A stretch of 64,000 nt of DNA from contig CM075783.1 in assembly GCA_037974665.1 (NCBI GenBank), positions 18,942,762 through 19,006,761 on the forward strand. The letters are read 5' to 3'. Origin of the DNA: Ehretia macrophylla. Lineage: Eukaryota > Streptophyta > Magnoliopsida > Boraginales > Ehretiaceae. This document shows, piece after piece, positions 40,470 through 53,006 of this stretch. Within the stretch, counting starts at the first letter, position 1, and each line of letters opens with the position of its first letter. A program made the translations under genes and the position numbers. The notes beneath the pieces were generated by a model. That model saw only the letters and a list, made by a program, of their open reading frames with translations. It was not told the origin of the DNA and ran no database searches.

Positions 40470-40852
40470 TGTTAAGATAACTAAAGTTCTAACCTAAAAT
40501 AAATTGGTGTCAAGTGAAGTGACTCAAGATCTTATATAGTGAATTTGCGGTTAGTAATTTTTCAATATGAGAGAAATGTATATTTCATAACCCTCTCTCG
40601 CGATGACTCAGAGAGAACCTGGAAACTAAAACTGATATTGAAGATAAACGAGTCAACGAAAACAAAACGAAATAGAGAGATGGGTCACACATAGCGAGAT
40701 ATGACTGGACCAAGGCATAACTTTGATACCAGGTTAAGATAATTGGTGTTCTAACCTAAAATCAATTAGTGTCAAGTAGAGTGGCTTAGGATCTTATATG
40801 GTGGATTTGAAGTTAGTGATTTTTCGATGTGAAAGCAATATATATTACAACA
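40470..40852 (-). mobile_element. TRIM retrotransposon A, 383 bp
   Basis: The terminal direct repeats of about 121 bp (40470-40590 and 40732-40852) contain CTAACCTAAAATAAATTGGT or CTAACCTAAAATCAATTAGT. In minus sense the primer-binding site TGGTATCAAAGTTATGCC adjoins the right LTR, and the purine tract CGCGAGAGAGGG adjoins the left one. Flanking 5-mers GCCAG and GACAG match at 4 of 5. There is no coding capacity. Confidence 0.8.
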
Positions 40853-42336
40853 GACAGTTTATATCAATTAAGATGTTACAAATAAAAAATGATCTCAAGA
40901 CCTCTCACATTTCAACTGAGAATCATACCACTAACCGAATAGCCAATGGTAGCCCAATGTAAAATTTAGGATCTAAACTTAATTTAGAACATACTATAAA
41001 ATGGCTCAAACTTGTGGAAAGGAACTTTACTCACCCATTAACCCAAAATACCGGGTCAAAATCGTTTTAAGTCCACATTGTATATATAATGTAACATCTC
41101 GTTCCTTAATGGTTATTTTATAACACTTAACCTTCTTCATTAATTTAGTTAACAAAAATGTCGCTTGCGGCAGTGAAAAAATATACTAGTATGAGAACTA
41201 CCCGTTCTTTTAACCTAATTTTTCAAAGGGATTAAGCAATACCAAATAGATATTATACATCAAGATATTATATTGCATACATTAAAGGGGTTAAGTGATA
41301 TTATTAATGTTTTTTAGGTCAATATCACTTTACCCCTTAATGTGTAGTCACTGTAACTTTTTGCCCCTAATGTTTATTTTGCACACTTAACCCTTTGGGT
41401 TTTTGTTAACGAAAATGCTTGTTATAGCCACTATAAAATAATAAGCCAAAAAATTGTCCTTTCTTTTTATTAATAACACAGAGGTTAAGTGATACAAAAT
41501 AATTATGAGAAAATAAAATGTGACATTGTATATACATTATGAGGGTATAGTGATATTAACTTAAAGAAAATAAATATTAAGAGGCAAAATGTTAACATCT
41601 TTCCTTGAAGTTTTATGTCTGGTATAAAGTTTTAATATTTTAAAAATAAAAAATAAAGGTAAGGTATAAATTAGATGGGGTATTTCTTGCCACCTTGCTC
41701 CTAGTAGAAGCTAATCGCTTGAAAAGAACAAATTCATATCTCGTTTAATGGCCTCTTTTTTGCAACAGTCTACCAGTAACAAAAGAAATGATTAACACGG
41801 ATACAAGAGTTCCAATTCTGACGGAAGCTCAATTATCAATCAAGTAATGCAACAAATTCATATATCGATTAATGGCTACAGAGGGCATTATCATTAACTA
41901 AATTATATAAGGAGGTTAAGTGATATAAATAAGCATTAGGGGACAAGACATTATATTATATACACATTTAGGGTGAAGTAATATTAACATAATATTCTAC
42001 AAACAAGAAAAACTGCAATTTAGACGGTCAAAATCCGTAGCCAATTCATCTCCAAAAGGATTTAGGTGACGACAAATGAACTAAAATCGTCCGTTGCCAA
42101 AAATATCGTCACCAATTTGGAGTGTAAAATACTATTTTTGAAGAATTCGAACTCTTCTACTATATAAATTTTAAAGCTGAAGCCCTAAACATCATAGATC
42201 AAGTTCAAACTCTTAAATTATATGCCCTTTACTTTAAGAAAAGGGTAAATACCCATTTTGGTCCTCTATCTTTAACCTCATTGACACTTTTGTCATTTAT
42301 CGTCAAAAGTGGTATGTGTCCGTCTCTTATCTTTGG
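40853..42336. repeat. Foldback-type repeats with ATATCAC...CCCTTAATG arms
   Basis: Around 41319-41560, GTCAATATCACTTTACCCC is mirrored by GGGTATAGTGATATTAAC. Partial relatives lie at 41080-41310 and 41885-41980 (GGTTAAGTGATATAAATAAG, GTGAAGTAATATTAAC). A family of small inverted-repeat elements is likely; individual ends are unclear. The stretch 42020-42120 has GACGG/CCGTNGCC-type motifs like CACTA subterminal repeats. No gene is present. Confidence 0.5.
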
Positions 42337-42698
42337 TGTTAACTGATTTTTAGTTTTAAAACAAATTGGTGCTAAGTGGAGTAGTTCAGGATATTATAAG
42401 GTGATTTTAGAGTTTTTGATTTTCCGATATGGAACAAGTGTACATTCCAACACTCCTACTCACGTGTAACCTGATTTGTAAGGAGTCACACATGGAAGAT
42501 TGAACACAAGTTGATTTGATTAAGATGAGTCGTACGCGGATGAATATGACTGGACCAAGAGTCCAGCTCTAATACCATGTTAAGAAGCATAAAGTTCAAA
42601 CTTAAAATTAATTGGTGCCAAGTGAAGTAGCCCAGAATCTTATAAGATGGTTTTAAATTTTTTTATTTTTTGATATAAAATAAGTGTATATTCCAACA
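42337..42698 (-). mobile_element. TRIM retrotransposon B, 362 bp
   Basis: Same family as the TRIM at 40470. Right LTR 42578-42698 starts TGTTAAGAAGCATAAAG and ends TGTATATTCCAACA. Left LTR 42337-42452 is a diverged counterpart ending TGTACATTCCAACA. In minus sense TGGTATTAGAGCTGGACTC is the primer-binding site. No target duplication is visible, so the left end may be damaged. Confidence 0.75.
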
Positions 42699-43015
42699 AA
42701 TACAGAATTCTAAAATAGTTAAAAGTATAAAAGACATGAACTTACATAAACTATTTTTCATGCCACTACCGCTAAACCATTCCCGAGCGCATCCTTCTGC
42801 CCTTTTGGAGGGTCAATTTTTTTGGTCCTTCTCGTTGAAAAAGTCACTCTTATCGACTCTACTGCGAAGCTTCCTTGGAAACTTTGCCAAGCTCACTATC
42901 TTCGACGCCATGCATGTAATAAGCTATATACTAGAAGCCCTTCCCCATAAATCAACACTATCTCTTTTACCTCAAATTCTAGGTTTTTATTAATTAGAAC
43001 TTTTACATCCTGATC

Positions 43016-44058
43016 ATGGAGTTTTCGTCTCTTTGGTACGTTTCCCTTTGGTCCATCATCAGTCAGGTGTCTCTAGTAACTGCACTTTCGGCTTCATATA
43101 AGGTCGATCTCCACGTTCCACAACTCATTTGGCAGTCTATAATCATTTGTTTATATATCCATACATGCTTTTCATGTTTCTATGCCTTCTTTGTGAGGCC
43201 TATGAAGGAGACTCATCTAACCACCAATGAAGATGCTTCAAACGAAATCATTAGCTTCCTTGGAAACCTTTCTTTGTTAATATTTGCAGTATATTTTCAT
43301 TTCATGGCCTATCTACTGTTACCATTAACTTCTCTTTCGGACACTTTACTTATGTTATTGCCTGTGGATGTAATTCTACTCCCTTACTCTTCTTCCCTCT
43401 TTAAGCGCTATAAAAAAAGTAAAGAGATGGGGAACTTATTTACTGGATTTGGAGGCCCTTTTCTCGTGTACCCGTCTCATACTCTTTGTTTTGCTTTATT
43501 TACTGCTTCTCTTTCCACAGTTGTATCCTTGACTTCTTGGCGTGAACCATATTATCATGGTATAGTTATTGTTCCAGTTACAACTCTTTTCTGCCTTCCA
43601 ATGGCAATATTCCTAGGTATATTATGCTTTAATAATTTTTTTTCACTAATTGTGTCATACATACCTGGAAACACTTGCGGAAAGATAAAAATGATTGAAG
43701 TCCCACTTGGGTTGTTGGACTATGTTCTAGCTCAGTACTGCATCCAACAAAAGTCAGCTTCTGATTTGGTGATGCTCTCCTCCTTTACTATTTATTGGCT
43801 AGCTAATCTCGCCATGACACAACCTCCCACTGACTTGGGAATTTTCAACTTTTTTATTGGTGCTATTTTGGATTGTACACTGAGTCTCTCTGTGGTCTCA
43901 GCAAATTCACCTGGATTGCCTTTCTTTATTGTGTCGTCATCTTCCTCTTGCGAAAAAAGTTGAATTTCCTGACACTATGTTATCCTCCGGTACAAGCAAG
44001 TGTAATGAGCAATTGGCGAAGTCTAGAAGCGCAGATAGCCAATAAGTATTTATGTTGA
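43016..44058 (+). CDS. Unknown multi-pass membrane protein, copy C (best copy)
   Basis: The 315-residue frame 43016-43963 starts MEFSSLWYVSLWSIISQVSL; the 52.6-kb copy begins with nearly the same residues, supporting this start. I do not recognise the family. About eight hydrophobic segments are visible (roughly residues 9-30, 40-63, 84-103, 105-125, 143-165, 172-205, 222-236, 245-262, 270-285), so it is probably an integral membrane protein. Blocks conserved among copies are FGGPFLVYPSHTL, KIKMIEVPLGLLDY, SSFTIYWLANLAM and PPTDLGIFNFFIGAILD. Near 43885-43895 a frameshift relative to copy D sends the main frame to a stop at 43961. The expected continuation, SKFTWIAFLYCVVIFLLR and SNWRSLEAQI, lies in the next frame and stops at 44058. 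The charged C-terminal tail of copies B and D is absent. It may be a truncated functional gene, a recent pseudogene, or carry a sequencing error. Confidence 0.6.
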
Positions 44059-44286
44059 TTATTTAATTACATTGAGGTAAATGGTTTGTATGTATAGTTG
44101 GTATGTCTTGTACATGGCACAATATGGTGGCCACGGATTCTGTAAGTATTGTGTTTGTTAGCTTCATTGTAATATGCGTTGGATTATGTGAAATATTCTG
44201 TTTTTTCCTTCTTCCTGAATGACCTAATGTTTGTTGATATTGTTGTCGTCGTCGTTGTTATTATTAATCATTGTCATCATCATTAT

Positions 44287-45103
44287 TAGTGGTGGATTCA
44301 AACACTCAAAATCAAGGGTCAAGAATTAATAACTTAGATCAAAAAAATTCATCTATACATAAACTATTTAAATAATATTTTAACAATTATATATGAAAAA
44401 ATAAGGACAAAAACACCCAATTAACTCAGGAGTGTCCATAAATAAATAAATTAACTACACCCAAAAATACCCATATTTGATATTACGTACCTTTTATCAT
44501 TGTATGTAAAAATTGCAAACAACTACTTAAGGAATACATCTTCAATTTTTCTGTATTTACTTGTCAAGTTTGCATCTCCAACTTGAAATCTTATCTCTAC
44601 TTAATTGACATAAAGGCAAAATTAAATTTTCTCTTTAATGTCCATGGTATTATTATTGAAGCAGATACACCTTTTCGATCAGTTCTAGAACTTATATTGT
44701 TTATACTAAAATGTTTTTGTCGTATTTTGTAGATTTATGATTTTTCTAGTGTTTGGCGTGTATAGTCTAAAAAATCAATAATCATCATCACATCAATAAT
44801 CAATTTCACTCTTCGGATGAACAAAAAAAACAAAACCAAAGACATACATCAGCTGCAGCTGCATGGTGGCGGGAATGGCGGAAGGAAAAAGGTAATGAAA
44901 AGTGCAGTACTTTTTGGTTTTGGATGAAAAGTTAACTTTTTTCTTGGTGACCTGGTCACTGGTGCTGTACAGCAAAGGTTTTATTTTATTTTTAAATATA
45001 ATACCATGAAATTACAAATAAGTGAGGGGTAAACCATTTTGACCAAAAAAAGAGAGGGGTAAACCACATGCACTCCGTGGTGGCTATGCAAGTCCGCCGC
45101 TGA
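44287..45103. mobile_element. hAT-type non-autonomous element, 817 bp
   Basis: The left end is TAGTGGTGGATTCAAAC; the right end in minus sense is CAGCGGCGGACTTGCAT. The 8-bp repeat ATCATTAT occurs on both sides (44279-44286, 45104-45111), though the site is ATT-rich. Internal sequence is related to the element at 37821-38650. Confidence 0.65.
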
Positions 45104-45111
45104 TCATTATT

Positions 45112-45735
45112 ACTATTATTACTATTATTTTCATGATTACTATGTACGGGTTCCGAATGTGGACTGCGGGTTGAAAATAAGTTCAATCCTCTATAAGTGT
45201 GGTACATGGCTATATAGAAAAGTCATTCATTGAAAAACTAAAAAACATGGATAAGAAAACAAATTTATGCAATTTTGCTTCCTTTACTTTGTTTCCAAAA
45301 TTATATATCGTCATTTATTCAAAATTGGGGCATTTGAAACGCTTATAAGACATCTTATATATAAATATTTAAATATTACAAATTATTTCAATTTTAAAGT
45401 GATTATTCAACGATCGCCATCATGCCTACCGCCACTACTAAAACAAGTATTTGAAAAGTCACTGTCACCAAGTCCACCACCACCGCTAGCAGGCTTAGCA
45501 CCCTTACAAGTAACATAATAAAATGGAGAACTTCTCCACTAGCTGAATAAAAGCGTTAATGTAATGGTATATATTTATGTTTATATTACTAATATACTAT
45601 TATCTCGTGAATTTATAGTTTGTTATGTAATATTTTATAATTAATATTTATATTATCAATCAAATTGTGTCTCGTTAATCGTTAAATTAAATTTTTTTTA
45701 AAAAGTTAAGTTTAAATTTTATTTTTTAAATTATT

Positions 45736-45736
<1 letters not shown>
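45112..45736. other. Intergenic DNA, no gene recognised
   Basis: An 83-codon frame (45267-45518) ends in SPSPPPPLAGLAPL; it has no detectable domain and no supporting features. Confidence 0.4.

Positions 45737-45807
<71 letters not shown>
45737..45807. repeat. (ATCT)n(AT)n microsatellite
   Basis: About five ATCT units are followed by an uninterrupted AT run of about 50 bp. Confidence 0.95.
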
Positions 45808-45814
<7 letters not shown>

Positions 45815-45817
45815 TGC

Positions 45818-46856
45818 GCTGGACTAGCCCAATTTAGCTTAGTTCATGACCCACGACAATGGGCTTATGGGCCAAGTTGGTCCTATACGTTGAAAATGAG
45901 CCAAATCTATCTCAGTCCACTAAACATCAGTGTCAAGTTGGACTCAATTTTCTTGGTCCATGACTTAGCTGCACTATGTCAGGCCATGCCTTGCTGGCCT
46001 ATATGCCAACTCTAGCTACAATCAACAACTACTTTAAAAAAAATGTAAGTCTACTTTTTAAAAGTAAGGAAACATATAATTTTCAAATAGTAGTCATTGC
46101 ATTGCAATTGCAACAGCTACTTTTAAAAGAAAATATTAACAATTACAAGTTGCAAGCTGCAATATCGTCTTTTAGAAAAGTGATAATAACAGGTAGCACC
46201 AAAAAAAAAAAAAAATCTAACTTTGCCTGGTATTTCCTACTAATCTTAAAGGAAGTAGAGGTCCAAGTTCAGATGTTTAAAAATTTTGTACCCAAAATTA
46301 AAAAAATAATAATAAATTAATAAGTATTTTCTTTTAAAATAACTCTTTGTAACAGGTGCTTTTAAAAAAGAATTTTGAAAGTATCACCCTAATTTATTTA
46401 TCGATGAGATTCAAACTCAATTAGATATTTCTTGATTCAATGGTGTAACCACTTTTTATTATTCACATGAAGTAAACAGGATACAATTGACTTTTCTTTA
46501 AAAAAATTAAGTTTAAGTTTCAATTAATCTTTTTAGATGAGATTCAAACTCAATTAGGATGTATCAACATTTGTATTTGTATATGATTATATATAAAATA
46601 TATTTAAAATACACTAATTACAAAAAAAAAAAAAATTATAAAACTAGAAAAGTAGGCTAGCCCAACCCAATCTAGCTCAGCTCGTGACCTAGGTTGGTAG
46701 GCTTGAGGCTGAGTTAGTTCATGTATTTTAAAAAATGAGCCCAACTCAGCTCAGTGCACTAAAAATCTAGGCTGAATTGGATCCATCTCTCTCAATCCAT
46801 GACTCGTGTAAACTAGATTGAATTGAATTGGCCTAATCCAGATGACAGCTCTACCT
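45818..46856 (+). repeat. Two direct copies of a repeat ending in TGACAGCTCTA
   Basis: Segments at 45818-46013 and 46655-46856 share GGACTAGCCCAATTTAGCT-like starts, GAGCCCAACTCAGCTCAGTG-like middles and ends TGCCAACTCTA or TGACAGCTCTA. The latter, in reverse TAGAGCTGTCA, is a common plant MITE end. The interval contains two copies of GAGATTCAAACTCAATTAG. The complete element structure is unresolved. Confidence 0.5.
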
Positions 46857-49800
46857 AGACCACAAGACTCTAAAAATTAATGGTCAAATCACTGCATACT
46901 TTAGAACAATAATCAAAATTTATCCTATAGATTTCATTAAAATATTAGTCTACATTTTGACTTAATTGCAATCACTTCGTCAACACAAGATAAGGGAGAA
47001 AAAAGCGTCATATTTTGTATAGTATGGATGTAGCTGAGAACACGATACGGTGTAACGTAATTCACCTAATATCATAATACCACTCGGCTTAAGAAAAAGA
47101 AATAAAGTTACCATTACCCATATAAATAGCCATCGTGTATTGTGTATCAATGAATTTTATTAGGATATCTTTAATGGGAGGATAAAATATAAAATATATT
47201 ATTTTTGACTATTTTTAGAGATTTGGATCTCAAAAAATTATTAAAAATAATTTAAATATACATAGGATTTACAATTTTTATCAATTTTTGAGTTAAAATA
47301 GAGATTCAATCTAAATTTTTGGCTCTAAATTAGTATCATCTCTCTTTCTTAACTCCCTGTGTTTGTGATTAGAGCATATAGAATCAAACAACCAAAAAGA
47401 TGTGCACCAAGAGACCGATCAAGTAGTAGAACTCAAGATACGTCTAGTCTACTAATTACAATGATTACATATGCAATACATCTACTTCCTATAGGCCCAC
47501 TTCTCAATCTGAGTATGGAAAGTAGATGCATTGAAGTCAAGACAACGATCACAATATTGACGGAAATGCATTCGGATTGATTTTTCTGAGTAGTCATACT
47601 CTTCATAAATGAAAAGTGAGTAAAAAGGGCCCCTTAAACGCTGAATTTGGAATGTTTCTAAGAATAAATATTTTTTTAAAAAGTAAAATATTTTATGGTG
47701 TTAATATCTTTTTGTTGCTTCTACTTATAGAAGATATAATTTAATTATTAAAATCATTAGATAAATAATTATCTAATTAGATCACAAGCCCTTTTATTTA
47801 CACGTGGGCCACTTAATTCTAACATTCTCGCATTTGGCCCATGTGACATTTGTTATGGTTTAATAATACCATATAGGGACAATTATATTATCTTAAATAT
47901 TTCTTTACATTGGCTACGTAAAATTATTATTAAGTAATAAACTAATGGGAGTTATGGCGGTTGTACGTCATTAGTTTTGACATATTCCCCTCCAAATACT
48001 ACAACATTAGCTTGCTACTCAATATTATCCATAATAAGAGGTAAATTAATAGTCTAACAATAATGTCTTCATTCGAGACTATATCTGTTTTCTTTCATCT
48101 ATATCAATTATGTATACTATATAGAAAACAAATAAATCAGAAACATATAAGCGAGATCAAGAGTATCAAGTCGATAAACTCTAATAAAGTCATGACATAA
48201 ATCAATAATGACATCAAATTATGTCCATTCTTTCAACATGCTCATTAAATGTTTGGATTTCAGAAGATCAGGGCTTCTTTTTATAGCTCAAATGGCCTTC
48301 ACATAAAACACGGTTTTTGCAGTTCTCTCTCTCTCTCTCTCTCTTTTTTCCTTCACTTTTTGCTTATGCGGGATTAAAAGTTTGTAGTGATTAATTTATT
48401 AGAGATTAAGGTTACCAAACGCGGTTTGTTGACATGATTCATTCGTTTTATTGACGTGATAACAAGTAATTCAAAAAAGAGTAATTCTAGAGTCCTATAT
48501 TCATTGGCAAAACAATCGCAAAAAGCTGACCATATAAATGGCAGTACAACACTTAATAAAACTAGTGCCTCAAACTTCTTATTAATAGCCATATCTAAGC
48601 ATTTTACTTGAAGATCTCATATGACACTAAATAGTGTCGTTAATTTCTAGCTCACAAATGACCAAAAAAGATAATTTTTCTAGCCGAAGATGTTTCGTTT
48701 GCTTAAATTTAACTGAATTTTGATAAGAGAAAATCACGGCGGTATACAATTTCTTTCTTTTTTCTTTTTTTGTGAAGAAATTGTATAACAGAAGGGGGAT
48801 GAGAAGGTGGGTTGCACAACGCCATGAGGTTCTGCAAGACCTCCAAATTTTGTACACAACAAAATTTTTCTAAGTTTAGATACCCTTTTCTGCTTCGGTA
48901 AATGAGCGTATATCAGGTTGAAAAGTTGTTCTGAATGGAGTGATAAAACTAGTTATGGATTATGTTAATGAATTAATGTATTCTTAAACCTTATCTGGAG
49001 ATGCTTTATTTAAAGGAAAATAATACGGAATAATTGTTTTTAAACGTAATCTGGAAATATTATGGAGACCATTTCTATCACAAATTAAATTTGGCCATTT
49101 TGTGTTTGAAGTTTCAAGATGAAAATAAAATTGCATTGATATAAACATTTCTCAGGGTCAGGTCAGATTGATGAAATCAAAGACAAACAAATTTCCTAAT
49201 ATTTGGTTGTTATTACAAATTCATAATAAAATAGGGAAAATAGTATTATCATATTAATCCACCAGATAAATGATGGAAAAGAAGAAAAATAAGATCATTT
49301 TCAATAAAGCATCAATCTCGGGACCAAGCCTGACATGGATTAGTGAAGGGTAGGGCTGTAAGATATCTTTTTTCTTCCTAATTGTATATGCAACGTGACC
49401 TAATGAAGCTAAAAATCTAGCCGAAGTGTTTATAATTAAAAGATATTGCTCCTATGAGGATGGTGCGGCGCTCAAGTGTGGTAGACCCCATGCCCACCAA
49501 ATGTGATAGTGTGTGGAGATGGACTTAACTAGCATATAAGAGTCTTTCCCATAATAAAATTGTTCAGACGTTTTTCAGAAGACATTTGAAAGTGACATAA
49601 AAGATTAGAAAACTTCAAGTTGATCCGTCGGTAATAGTCCTTTGGAAGTTTCCATTAGGTGCAGATTTATTGGAGAATTGATAATAGCGTGGAAGTCCAA
49701 TGGTCGTATTCAAGGAAAAAGTGAACTAGATTTGAGTGGAAGTTAGTAGGATGAGATGCTTTTTCACTTAATTGTTGAAAATCATAAGTCTTCAACAACT

Positions 49801-50502
49801 GATCCAAAAAAACAAAAACAAAAAAAAACAAAAAAAAGTCTTCAACAGTCTTCTTTTTCTTTCTAGACTTCTGTTTCTTCTTCCTTTCCTTCTTTTGGGA
49901 AAAGCTTAACTGAATTAATACAACAAAGTCAATAATTAACTTTTGACTAGCTAGCTAAACGATGAATTTGAAGGGAAAGAGATGACTAAACCAAGGACGA
50001 CGTGTTTGTTTGAGAATATAGAGCTTGACAGAAAAGATCCAAAGATCTCTCATAGGAGCTCACAATTTTTAGGAGAAAAATTATAAAAATCCTCACAGGA
50101 CTTTATGTATGATAAAAGTCTAAATTCTTCCATACTAGTCCTTTTTTCTGGTAAAAGAGCTAAAAAGTCTCATCACTTGGCTTACCCTCCCCCATATCAC
50201 TTGTGGCTCTCATGGCAAGAAAATATAAGTTAGAAAGTCCTATTTATGGGAGTCAAAACCTAACTCTACTAGAATTTGAACTCCTATTTCAGCCCTCATT
50301 AGATTGAACTTCTACTTATTTTCAATTTCATCTTAGACTTGGACTTGAGCTAAAAACCCAACAAAATGAAGATGATAAACAAAATAAAGTGATGACTAAG
50401 GTTATGACCTCTTACGTTACTTAACCTTGTTAAAGGAAAATATATTCATGCTCTATAGTCTATACACAAGCATTATTAACACCAGAAAAGCCAAAAAGTA
50501 TA
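46857..50502. other. Long intergenic stretch without a recognisable gene
   Basis: I see no gene over about 3.6 kb. Near 47640-47850 the sequence CTTAATTCTAACATTCTCGC followed by ATTTGGCCCATG resembles the 3' end of a minus-strand copia LTR with its adjoining purine tract, but no partner was found. A (CT)n run is at about 48331-48352. Lysine-rich or short frames (47359-47580, 48374-48592, 48627-48857) show no domains. Confidence 0.4.
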
Positions 50503-50511
50503 AAAAGAATA

Positions 50512-50927
50512 GGGTAATTTACTGAAATGGTCATAAAATTTTATTTTTTTGACATTTAAGCCCTTTATTTTTTATTTTCAACAAAATGATCATTCATCTT
50601 TTATTTTGGTGACAGCTATTAATCTTTAGAGTAAAATCTGTCAAAAAATAATATTAGTGAGCACATGAATTGTACGTGGCCGCAAAATACATAAACTTTA
50701 GGATGCTTATCTTTTATTGTGTGACAATTTTACCCTTAAAAATTTGTGAATTTTGCGATCACGTGTCATCCACGTGCTCACTACCAATATTTTTTCGATA
50801 GATTTTGCTCCAAGGACTAACGATTGTCACCAAAATGAAAGATGAAAGAGCATTTTGTCCAAAATGAAATGTAGATGATTTAAATGTCAAAAAAGGTAAA
50901 ATATAAGACCATTTCAGTAAATTATCC
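50512..50927. mobile_element. Palindromic Mutator-type MITE, 416 bp
   Basis: The left arm starts GGGTAATTTACTGAAATGGT; the right arm in minus sense starts GGATAATTTACTGAAATGGT. Matching continues through TTTGACATTTAA, CATTTTG and GCACATG/CACGTGCTCA, so nearly the whole element folds on itself. The 9-mers AAAAGAATA (50503-50511) and AGAAGAATA (50928-50936) match at 8 of 9, fitting a MULE-type target duplication. Confidence 0.8.
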
Positions 50928-50936
50928 AGAAGAATA

Positions 50937-51145
50937 TGAATTAGCGTCAAACTTAAGTATTGACTGAAAACGGAAAGATCAGAAGAAATGAAACATTAAA
51001 AAAGAAAAAAACTAACCTTATAAATTTCCGATGATATACTTAGGTATTGACTGAAAAAGAAAAGAGAAGAAATGAAAAAAAAAAGAGCTTATAAATTTAT
51101 GGAGATGTACTTAGGTATCATGATGTCTTTTTGATGGGTAAATAA
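50937..51145. other. Short repeat-flanked spacer
   Basis: The motif ACTTAGGTATTGACTGAAAA near 51040-51057 is a near repeat of AACTTAAGTATTGACTGAAA at about 50950. No gene is present. Confidence 0.4.
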
Positions 51146-51153
51146 TGCGAGCT

Positions 51154-52113
51154 TAGGGATGGTAATGGGGATAGGGATTGCGGGTACCTGCCCCACCTCT
51201 GCCCCAAATGGGGCGGGGATTAAGGCGAGAAATAGGAAATGGGGCGGGAGATGGGGATCAACTTTTAATCCCCGCACGGGGGCAGGCGGGGTGCGGGGAT
51301 AAGCATTTCCCGGCCCGCATACCCTGCCCTGCATATATAGATAGTTATTTTTATTATTTTAGTATTATATATGTATTAAAATTATACATATAAAAGTATA
51401 AAAAATAACATTAAACAAGGTATTATAAAATGGAGAAGAAAAATTAGATTATTTGAAAGAATTTTATAATTATTTTTAAAATCACTGTATGTCGTAACTT
51501 GAGATTTGCTATCATTTGACATAAATACATCAATTTTACTATTGTTCATAGTGAATTAAGAGATTTGTTAGTTATTTCAGTTGCACTTCAAAAAGCTTCA
51601 AATAACATAACTAAAGATGAATTTTAAAGAATTACAACTAATTATTATATGTGACATGCGATAAGAAAAAAAATTATAATAATCAATGCAATCTCACTAG
51701 CACAAAGAAATGTTCTTTTTCAATTAGAGTTCTCATACACAATGATTAAGTCAAAATTTATTTTAAATATTTGAGACTCAATTACTATAATATTATTTTT
51801 ACTATTTAATTACAAGAATAATTAATATTAGACTTTATTTAAGATCTATATTTATATTTATCATTAGTATAACTATAATTTATATTTTGAAGTTGCATGA
51901 TTCAAATTAATTATAATTCTTAAGATTTAAAACGAATAATAAAAACCCTGCGGGTAATCCCAATTTCCCATAAGGATTCGGGGGTAGGGACGGGGCGGGG
52001 GACGGGGATATAAAATACGGGGACGAGGCGGGGGATAAGGGAGCTTTTTGAGTGGTGGGGCGGGGCGTGGGGATAGCTCCCCCCGCCCCTATCCCGCCCC
52101 ATTGCCATTCCTA
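51154..52113. mobile_element. hAT-type element with GC-rich ends, 960 bp
   Basis: The left end is TAGGGATGGTAATGGGGATA; the right end in minus sense is TAGGAATGGCAATGGGGCGG. Flanking 8-mers TGCGAGCT (51146-51153) and TGTGAGCT (52114-52121) match at 7 of 8. Both ends are about 150 bp of GGGGCGGGGA-type sequence around an AT-rich non-coding centre. Confidence 0.8.
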
Positions 52114-52602
52114 TGTGAGCTTTTTAATTCAAATGGTTAAAATTAGGATTTTGAAATAAGGTTATCAATCATTAGCTTTGATAAGTTTTGCACTTCCAAT
52201 ATTTGGTGGTCAATTTTTTCCAGCGATCATTTCTTTTATGTACAATGGAGGTTGAAATTATAAATTCAAATTGAGAATTACTCCTAATTACATAAATTTA
52301 CTACTGTATCATTCCACCTAACTCTTGAGTGATGTTTTTGAGATTATTTTACCCAAGAATTTGGACTCTATAATGACTCAAGTCAAAAAGCCGTGTTTCT
52401 GATATATTCTTAGTCTCTAATCAACTACATATTTTTAAAAAATTACAAACCGTGTCTGGATGTTGACGCCATTTGAGCTATAATAAGAAGCCATTCGCCC
52501 TATATCAACACTACATAGATCTCTCACCTCGATTTCTAGCTTTTATCTATAATATTTTGCCCTGATTCTGATCTTCCATTTTCGCTAACGTACGTTGTCC
52601 TC
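52114..52602 (+). promoter_or_regulatory. 5' flank of membrane-family copy D
   Basis: From about 52440 the flank matches that of copy B (ACAAACCGTGTCTGG, GCCATTTGAGC, CCTGATTCTGATCTTCCATT) and partly copy C. A TATA-like CCCTATATCAACACTA at 52498-52513 parallels CCCCATAAATCAACACTA upstream of copy C. This suggests a family promoter about 90 bp before ATG. Confidence 0.45.
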
Positions 52603-53006
52603 ATGGAATTTCCGTCGATTTGGTACCTCTCCTTTTGGTCCATCATCAGCCAGGTATCTCTATTAATAGCAGTTGTTGCTCCATATGAGGTCCATCTCCC
52701 TGTTCTCCAATTCCCTCATATTATATATATCCCTATATTTTTTTCAACTTTTTATGCCTTCCTTGTACGGCCTATGATGGAACCTGATCTAACGATCGGA
52801 AGTGTTTCAAATGAACTCTATCCATTCTTTGGAACGCTCCTAGTTGTGATAACAATACCATTTTATTCTTGGATGCTTCCGTTGTACCAGCAGTTGGCTT
52901 TTTAACTTCAAAGTGTGTGTGCCATTGTTAATAGTTTTAGGGGTACCCCGGTGTTTTTTCTATCTTTATCCACGCTATTTGATAAGTAAAGATATGGGAA
53001 GCTATG

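Noticed and set aside
42020-42120. Second CACTA-like element
   Set aside because: Only a few GACGGTCAAAATCCGT-type motifs are present, with no CACTA end or paired array.
45267-45518. 83-codon frame ending in a proline-rich stretch
   Set aside because: There is no homologous copy, promoter or domain, and the upstream part is AT-rich noise.
47359-47580. 73-codon frame as a small gene
   Set aside because: No conservation or context supports it; it falls in unannotated AT-rich DNA.
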